A DNA stretch of 11,867 bases from Marinilabiliales bacterium. Its GTDB lineage: Bacteria; Bacteroidota; Bacteroidia; Bacteroidales; BM523. Made by a program: the position numbers and the translations under genes. Under the pieces are notes generated by a model. The model had not been told where the DNA came from. It searched no databases and saw only the letters and a program-made list of their open reading frames with translations. Location: positions 1 to 11,867 of the forward strand of contig PKSZ01000308.1 of NCBI GenBank assembly GCA_002869425.1. Direction: 5' to 3'. This document shows, in pieces, positions 8,401-11,867 of the stretch (the first letter of the stretch is position 1; every line of letters begins with the position of its first letter).

Positions 8401-11400
8401 CAATGAGTGCAGTTGCAGCCGGATGTTACGATTCAGAAGATGGTTCAGCTAATGTATATGATATAACAGGAGGAACACCAGGAGCTGATACTGCATATAC
8501 TGTTTTATGGGATAGCCTGGCTGCCTTCCAAACAACAATGGAAGCTACTGGTCTGGGTTTTGGTAATTATTGTGTTACAGTTACAGACGGAAATGGATGT
8601 ACGGAATCAGGATGTATTGATGTACAGAGCCCATTACCCATTAGCATTCCTTCAATTACTTATCTGGATGTTGAGTGCTTTGGCGATTCAACCGGAGGTT
8701 TGAATATTGTGGTTGATGGAGGAACTCCTGAGTATTCCTATTACTGGGAAGATAGCTACGAGAATCCAATCGCAGGGAATTACTCTGATTTAACCGGATT
8801 GTCTGCAGGGGTTTATTTTGTTACGATAACAGATGCCAGCAATTGTACAAGTGATACCAGCATTATTGTTAGTCAGCCTCCTCCGATAAATCTTTCCATA
8901 GATAACGATAGTCTTTTATGCCATGGATATTGTGATGGATCCCTCACAGCTACGGTTAGTGGTGGTCAGCAACCATATACTTATTTCTGGTCTGATTTAC
9001 AGGATTCATTAACAGCAATTGATCTTTGTGGCGGTAAATATTATTTCTCTCTTACCGATAATGCAGGCTGCTCAGCTTTAGACTCGGCCCTGGTTATTGA
9101 ACCTGAGGTTCTTCAGATTCTGGGAATGGAACTGCATGATGCAACTTGCGGTGTTTGTAATGGAACAGCCAAGGTATTTCATAACGGAGACAGTACAAGC
9201 TGTCAGTATGATTGGGGAATACCCGGTGAAAACTCATCGTTTGTAGATAGCTTATGTTCAGGATTATATCAACTTTTTATTACTTCTGAAAATGGTTGTA
9301 TTGCTGATACATCTTTTACAATATCCGATCTGAACGGACCAGAAATTGTTTCGACTTCAGCTGTTGAAGTAAGTTGTTATGGTTTCTTTGATGGGGAAGC
9401 TTCCATAATATATGATGAATCAACACCTCCTGCCGGGCCATATGAACTGCTTTGGTCGAATGGAGGCACAAACGATAGTATCTTTAATTTAGGAGCAGGA
9501 GAGTATTCTGTAACGGTAAGTGATACCAATCAGTGTATATCCACTGCTATCGTATTAATAGAGTCAGCAGATTCAATGAATACAGCCATTACTTATACCG
9601 ATGATGCTGACTGCTATGGAGTTTGTAATGGTTCTGCAACAGTTCAGGCAACAGGAGGAACCCCTGGATATACGTATTTGTGGGACAGTGGACAAACCTA
9701 TATGAGTCCGATTGATCTATGTGCAGGTATTCATGTAGTTACAATAACAGATGTATTAGGTTGTTACCAAACGGATACCGTTTATATAGGTCAGCCAGAT
9801 CCATTATCCATTACGGCTCTAATTCAGGATGTAACATGTAATGGTTTTTCAAATGGAAGTATTGTTGTTAATGCTGAAGGGGGGGCTGGTGTGTATAATT
9901 ACAATTGGCCACATTCAGGAGCTTCAGTGCCTTCTGTTGGAAGTCTTTCTGCTGGACAGTATACCATAGAAGTTGCAGATCAGCTTGCACCAACTTGTAT
10001 GATAGACAGTACTTTTACAGTATCTGAACCAGATCCAATAAGTGTTGTAATTAATACAACACCTGAAACGTGTAATTCAGATAATGGAACTGCTACAATT
10101 GTTTCAACAGAAGGTGGTTCAGGAAGCTATACATTCCAATGGTCTGGTACTTCAGGGTATCCGGTTGCTACTGGTTTGTCAAGCGGAACAAATTATTTGC
10201 TGCAAATTTTTGATAATGCTGATAATAGCTGCGTATTGAATGAAAATGTGAATGTTGGTTCAGTTCCCATTCCGGAAATGGAGATTTTGTCTTCGTCAGG
10301 ACCATCATGCCATGATTTTGAAAATGGACAAATTAGTGTTGAAGTGTTATATGGTTCAGCTCCTTATTCATTTTCATGGTTTCATCCTGACCCCGATAGT
10401 ATATATGCAGAAGGTTTGGGTTTATCAAGCCTTACAAATTTACCAGCAGGTTTATATACAGTAGAGCTAACAGATAATGACGGTTGTCAGTCTCTGGTTT
10501 CAGTTAACCTTGAAAATCCTACCTTAATAAATCTTGTTGGAACCGGGGGAGATACTATATGTTACGGTCAATCTGTTCAATTATCAGCAACAGCAACAGG
10601 AGGTACAGCACCTTATACGTATTATTGGTCAGGAGATATTCAAAACAATGGTCAGGTTCAGATGGTATATCCTGAGAGTAGTGAAGATTATCAAATTACA
10701 GTTGTAGATGCTAATGGGTGCGAATCTACAACAGGAGGAGTAATAAGTGTAATCGTAAGACCACCATTGGCTGTAAATATAACTGGAGATACGTTGATAT
10801 GTGAAGGAGATTCATTAACGCTTACAGCATTTGCAACAGGTGGTAATGGAACGTATAGTTATTCATGGAGCAATACTTCAACCTCATATTCTATCGAAAC
10901 ATGGCCTCATTTTACAGATACTTATTCGGTAACTGTAACGGATGAAGATATGTGTTCAGAACCTGCAGAAGATCAAATATTGGTAACACTGGTTCCTGCC
11001 CCAGGAATAGAAATGCTGATTGATAAAGCATACGGATGTCAACCGACTGAGGTTCAGTTCTTCAATGAAGTTAACCAAGAATATGTATCTTATTATTGGG
11101 CCTTTGATGATCCGGAATCAGGCATTGAAAACTTTTCAAATGATCCTTCACCTATTCATATTTATGAAAATCCTGGATTGTACAATGTGTATTTAACTTT
11201 AACCAATGCTGTTACAGGTTGTTCTGCTGATTATTCATTTACTGATTTTGTACAGGTATTTGAAAATCCCCAGGCCGACTTCAGACCAGTACCGGAAGTG
11301 GCAGATATTATTGATCCTGATATTTTATTTAGTGATTTATCTATTGATGCTGTCAGTTGGTTTTGGCAGTTTGGTGATGGAGCTATTTCATTTAATAGTA

Positions 11401-11831
11401 ATCCTACACATGTGTATCATGAGATTGGAATATTTGATGTAAATCTTTTGGTAACCAGTGAAGATGGTTGTATTGATACCATTACACATCCTATAGAAAT
11501 CAATCCGGTTCATACGTTTTATGCACCTACTGCTTTTTTCCCAAGGCCGCAGGGATTTTATGAAGAGAATGGATTTTGGACTCCTGAAGCAACTGGTGTA
11601 AGTGATTGTAGTACCTGCTATGATTTATATATATTCGATAGGTGGGGTGAGATAATTTTTGAAACCCATGAGTTTTATGGCCATAATCCATCCGAAGAAA
11701 ACCGATGGAATGGAAGGGTGAGAAATCATGGTAAGATCGTTCAGAATGGTGTTTATACCTGGTACGTAGAGTTGGTAGATATTAACGGTAAAGAACACAT
11801 CTATATTGGGCCAGTTACGGTACTTCGGTAG
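2352..11831 (+). CDS. Giant SprB-type repeat adhesin with gliding-motility (type IX secretion) C-terminal domain
   Basis: A 3159-residue predicted cell-surface protein. Order: signal peptide 1-46 (hydrophobic core about 28-39, cleavage after AYA, mature start QGG); Cys-rich N-terminal domain 47-255; divergent repeat 256-340; Ig/PKD-like module 341-429 (VDAGADQFIC, GGYWHGG, TTGNGACNP); 32 SprB-type modules 430-2882; PKD domains 2883-2973 and 2974-3051; CHU_C-type sorting domain 3052-3159 ending GPVTVLR. In Flavobacterium johnsoniae, SprB is a huge adhesin of similar design, moved along the cell by the gliding motor and exported by the type IX system with help from SprF; that role is inferred here from architecture alone. 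A stop codon directly precedes the ATG at 2352, so this is the longest start; a TTG at 2388 (LKSC) would give a more usual signal peptide of 34 residues. The gene is intact, with no frameshift. Lys and Arg are almost absent from residues 252-2891. A PorP/SprF-like partner might lie just beyond the window. Confidence 0.93.
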   Translation: MCLSSVSCIRWNLKSCTNYIRLFNLCRLMFLLPVLLLVIQDKSAYAQGGDCGPNVPYYSVDLTGNPGGTWVSDPPIVRQGNCCGTSNPDRCIEFGVTLDSAAVAISFSISSGAVPPGALFYQINCGPPTPVGEAICVDGVGPHYITFCKPGANLNTYAITSIPEPSVSPGSITTLGCSITMEVYGLIDSLITWTDITSGTGEYNAYLDCTSGCSVAHVSPLPGYPDYVDYMVCGIPESVCAPPEPFCDTIRVNFIPPIENDPIGVEYCENNPGILIGDVVNGGMPPYNFIWTDAYDGLGSVVGTDSTYFALTPGDYSVVIQDATYPDCPEVINNITVTESPMPTVDAGADQFICEDQGSVSLNGIVTGATGGYWHGGLGLISPNDSVLSVTYTPTADEIANGMAQLILETTGNGACNPVLDTVNITISPVINISLDAPSIICYGETTDITSAVTGGIPPYSYLWSNGATTANLNDVGAGTYTLTVVDANPAMCNATATVTLNENPYLELVTAAGSIMSCSITTNIDVTANGGTPGYSYAWSNGLTDSSIVVISGEYSVTLTDAVGCTDVDSMVIIAPTVDLTATIPEPENLCYGSTTEITATAFGGFGNYTYAWNTGETDSTITVPSGIYCVTVSDDVGCLFNSCITVVIDSLLEIEFNVPDIICLGDSTSITSIVTGGQAPYNYLWSTGDSDTSVFQPAGTYTLTITDSNPNVCEAEATLTVNEATQLVSSLTPLDVSCFSYSDGQASVSVSGSVPPYNYVWSSSSTLDNITGVPAGYYYVTITDSINCSIVDSVEITEPLLLEISISDSADALCYGSADGSATAIATGGTLAYEFSWSPIGGTDAAATSLPADNYTVSVTDANACTASTNVIIAEPPDIILSNATTNVSCFGGADGNTTVNASGGTPPFEYLWSDGQTSQTATGLAAGTYSVTVTDSHLCTETLSVTVTEPLLLTAVIDSSSDVSCFGGNDGYASVLVQGGTMPYSYNWTPFGGTAYSTDILSEGSYTVNVTDSLGCTTSASVTINQNPLLQVEMDPTSLISCDSTITIDIQTTGGDGSYSFIWSNGVLDSTSLVVNSGTYSVTVTDGEGCTHSDTTTVVAYNSTLAAEISGDELICDGASEIYSVTITPGESPYSYDWSTGETTEQISFAGGDVCVTITDGVSCVYTNCMHVEVLDPVVVSVIDTTVCVTDSGFVSASAIGGAPSYTFSWSSGENSDTIYQPLGTYSVTVTDSIGCVGTALATVANHVPLAFAYNYANISCNEGNDGFIESSISGGIEPYHYIWSDSSTDEGIYFLPDGTYSLTVTDEVGCSAVDSVTLTQPDQPLLLDSVIVHVSCYGGSDGYVEIVPSGATPPYDIMWSPGSSQNSYLVDLPIGTYTAFVSDSLGCYESMALVVEQPTPVQATIINQTNASCFGFTDGAAEVQAGGGTPPYAYIWSDGIANDSVVSGLSAGSYQVTVYDAQGCPAIKSFTITEPPLFSAVSGGDVEICFGDDTQLQTTLTNGIAPVSYSWSPSEGLSDTSLSNPIAAPNVTTSYEVTISDANGCIAQAATLVTVHPLPEVVITGDTAYCPGFGVVLDAGAGYNTYNWSTGDITQSAAINSPGTYYVTVTDVNACTDIGNFEVFEYVQPAILLVGDGIDCYGGIDGSIELSVDAGLEPFTYLWDNASTTQNLSNLSEGQYCVTATDANSCTVSECITLTQPQFPLEVTLSVTDVDCYGASTGAIISNVTGGTAPYEYIWSDGSTSNNLSGIPSDLYSLTVTDANDCVVSVSDSVLQPTPIQLVDTVSPANCGQSDGSVYVGATGGTGQLSFEWSTGGTDNYIENVPASVYTVSITDENNCLLTSDFSVSNEPGPNASIIDYTNPSCNGFNNGTATVEVQGGTSPYTYLWGDSLAQTTVTAGNLYAGVVWVTVTDTNNCSDYASIELIEPLAISTNFSTYNPTCFGYSVGWATVMASGGTPPYDYQWTSGGGGLQDSINTGLSEGTYEVLVSDSLQCEYLSSVNIIQPDPVIFAMSAVAAGCYDSEDGSANVYDITGGTPGADTAYTVLWDSLAAFQTTMEATGLGFGNYCVTVTDGNGCTESGCIDVQSPLPISIPSITYLDVECFGDSTGGLNIVVDGGTPEYSYYWEDSYENPIAGNYSDLTGLSAGVYFVTITDASNCTSDTSIIVSQPPPINLSIDNDSLLCHGYCDGSLTATVSGGQQPYTYFWSDLQDSLTAIDLCGGKYYFSLTDNAGCSALDSALVIEPEVLQILGMELHDATCGVCNGTAKVFHNGDSTSCQYDWGIPGENSSFVDSLCSGLYQLFITSENGCIADTSFTISDLNGPEIVSTSAVEVSCYGFFDGEASIIYDESTPPAGPYELLWSNGGTNDSIFNLGAGEYSVTVSDTNQCISTAIVLIESADSMNTAITYTDDADCYGVCNGSATVQATGGTPGYTYLWDSGQTYMSPIDLCAGIHVVTITDVLGCYQTDTVYIGQPDPLSITALIQDVTCNGFSNGSIVVNAEGGAGVYNYNWPHSGASVPSVGSLSAGQYTIEVADQLAPTCMIDSTFTVSEPDPISVVINTTPETCNSDNGTATIVSTEGGSGSYTFQWSGTSGYPVATGLSSGTNYLLQIFDNADNSCVLNENVNVGSVPIPEMEILSSSGPSCHDFENGQISVEVLYGSAPYSFSWFHPDPDSIYAEGLGLSSLTNLPAGLYTVELTDNDGCQSLVSVNLENPTLINLVGTGGDTICYGQSVQLSATATGGTAPYTYYWSGDIQNNGQVQMVYPESSEDYQITVVDANGCESTTGGVISVIVRPPLAVNITGDTLICEGDSLTLTAFATGGNGTYSYSWSNTSTSYSIETWPHFTDTYSVTVTDEDMCSEPAEDQILVTLVPAPGIEMLIDKAYGCQPTEVQFFNEVNQEYVSYYWAFDDPESGIENFSNDPSPIHIYENPGLYNVYLTLTNAVTGCSADYSFTDFVQVFENPQADFRPVPEVADIIDPDILFSDLSIDAVSWFWQFGDGAISFNSNPTHVYHEIGIFDVNLLVTSEDGCIDTITHPIEINPVHTFYAPTAFFPRPQGFYEENGFWTPEATGVSDCSTCYDLYIFDRWGEIIFETHEFYGHNPSEENRWNGRVRNHGKIVQNGVYTWYVELVDINGKEHIYIGPVTVLR
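3639..10997 (+). repeat. Array of 32 tandem SprB-type modules (protein level)
   Basis: Each module of 70-84 residues has a first Cys, usually in a CFGG.DG-like motif, then GGTPPY.Y.WS.G, GTYSVTVTD, a second Cys in a ..GC motif, and ends near TEP. First-Cys positions of modules 1-32: 442, 519, 592, 665, 740, 816, 892, 968, 1045, 1119, 1191, 1264, 1340, 1417, 1493, 1574, 1644, 1720, 1795, 1870, 1947, 2025, 2109, 2190, 2266, 2342, 2421, 2496, 2574, 2653, 2737, 2817. An additional divergent copy has its Cys at 268. The match to the Pfam SprB repeat is from memory of the motif; modules 7, 8, 13 and 14 are the closest. Modules 15, 31 and 32 look more like general Ig/PKD-like adhesin modules. Each pair of Cys probably forms a disulfide across a beta sandwich. 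By eye the copies differ strongly in DNA sequence and no long identical stretch was seen. Confidence 0.88.
10998..11504 (+). other. Two PKD domains of the giant adhesin
   Basis: Residues 2883-2973 contain YYWAFDDPESG and a later YENPGLYNVYLTLTNA; residues 2974-3051 contain WFWQFGDG and HVYHEIGIFDVNLLVTS. WxFGDG followed by a G.Y.V.L.V strand is the PKD signature, an Ig-like fold of extracellular proteins. Two PKD copies right before the sorting domain are a common arrangement in Bacteroidota surface proteins and probably act as a spacer. Confidence 0.85.
11505..11828 (+). other. Gliding-motility-associated C-terminal domain (CHU_C type, type IX sorting)
   Basis: Residues 3052-3159. The family core is clear: YDLYIFDRWGEIIFETHEF (about 3090-3108), RWNGR, NGVYTWYVELVDINGKEH and the terminal GPVTVLR. 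This domain family (TIGR04131/CHU_C, often called type B CTD) directs export through the type IX system, in several cases with help of a PorP/SprF-like protein. The first part differs from the family norm: the usual PNaFtPNGDGiND segment is replaced by APTAFFPRPQGFYEENG, the usual WDG is WNG, and a CxxC pair (C3086, C3089) stands before the YDLYIF strand. Confidence 0.9.
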
Positions 11832-11867
11832 TTGAAACAACATCAACAGGATTATTTTTATCGAAAT
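11832..11867. other. Downstream end of window, nothing callable
   Basis: The 36 bases after the stop hold no hairpin with a T tract, so transcription may continue into a following gene. The TTG at 11833 opens a 12-codon frame to the window edge, too short to judge. Confidence 0.5.

Noticed and set aside
3639..10997. CRISPR-like or satellite periodicity
   Set aside because: The period of about 225 bp is that of the encoded protein modules; DNA copies are divergent and there are no identical repeats with unique spacers.
11833..11867. TTG-initiated open frame starting one base after the giant gene's stop
   Set aside because: Only 12 codons are visible and no ribosome binding site or family motif supports it.

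Overview
The window looks like a chromosomal segment of an AT-rich member of the Bacteroidota. Four things support this: a TTTG/TAnnTTTG-type promoter in front of the tRNA, a START-like domain protein of the Bacteroidota-specific type, an LptF/LptG permease with the long periplasmic insert usual in that phylum, and a 3159-residue secreted protein ending in a gliding-motility-type C-terminal domain (a type IX secretion signal). Genus and species cannot be read from the window.

Layout. Positions 1-1303, minus strand: an LptF/LptG lipopolysaccharide-export permease whose C-terminal end lies beyond the window. Positions 1373-1753, minus strand: a 126-residue START-like protein, 69 bp upstream of the permease and probably in the same transcript. 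Positions 1754-1911 hold the promoter region facing left. Positions 1912-2062, plus strand: a compact tRNA-Met(CAT) unit with a near-consensus promoter, the tRNA and a strong intrinsic terminator. Positions 2063-2351 are non-coding and hold a candidate promoter and two small inverted repeats. Positions 2352-11831, plus strand: one giant gene that fills 80 percent of the window. The last 36 bp hold nothing that can be called.

The giant protein is exported by Sec and then, by inference, carried by the type IX secretion system to the cell surface. Its order is: signal peptide, Cys-rich N-terminal domain, one divergent repeat, one Ig/PKD-like module, 32 tandem SprB-type modules of about 75 residues, two PKD domains, and a CHU_C-type sorting domain. 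This is the architecture of SprB-like gliding adhesins. The three features that stand out are an almost total absence of Lys and Arg over about 2640 residues, a seven-module higher-order period in the first part of the array, and a sorting domain that lacks the usual N-terminal PNGDG motif.

The left half (envelope LPS transport, START-like protein) and the giant adhesin share the outer envelope as a site of action but no operon. No mobile element, CRISPR array, defence system or wholly unknown gene family is visible. The most unusual content is the composition and internal organisation of the giant adhesin.
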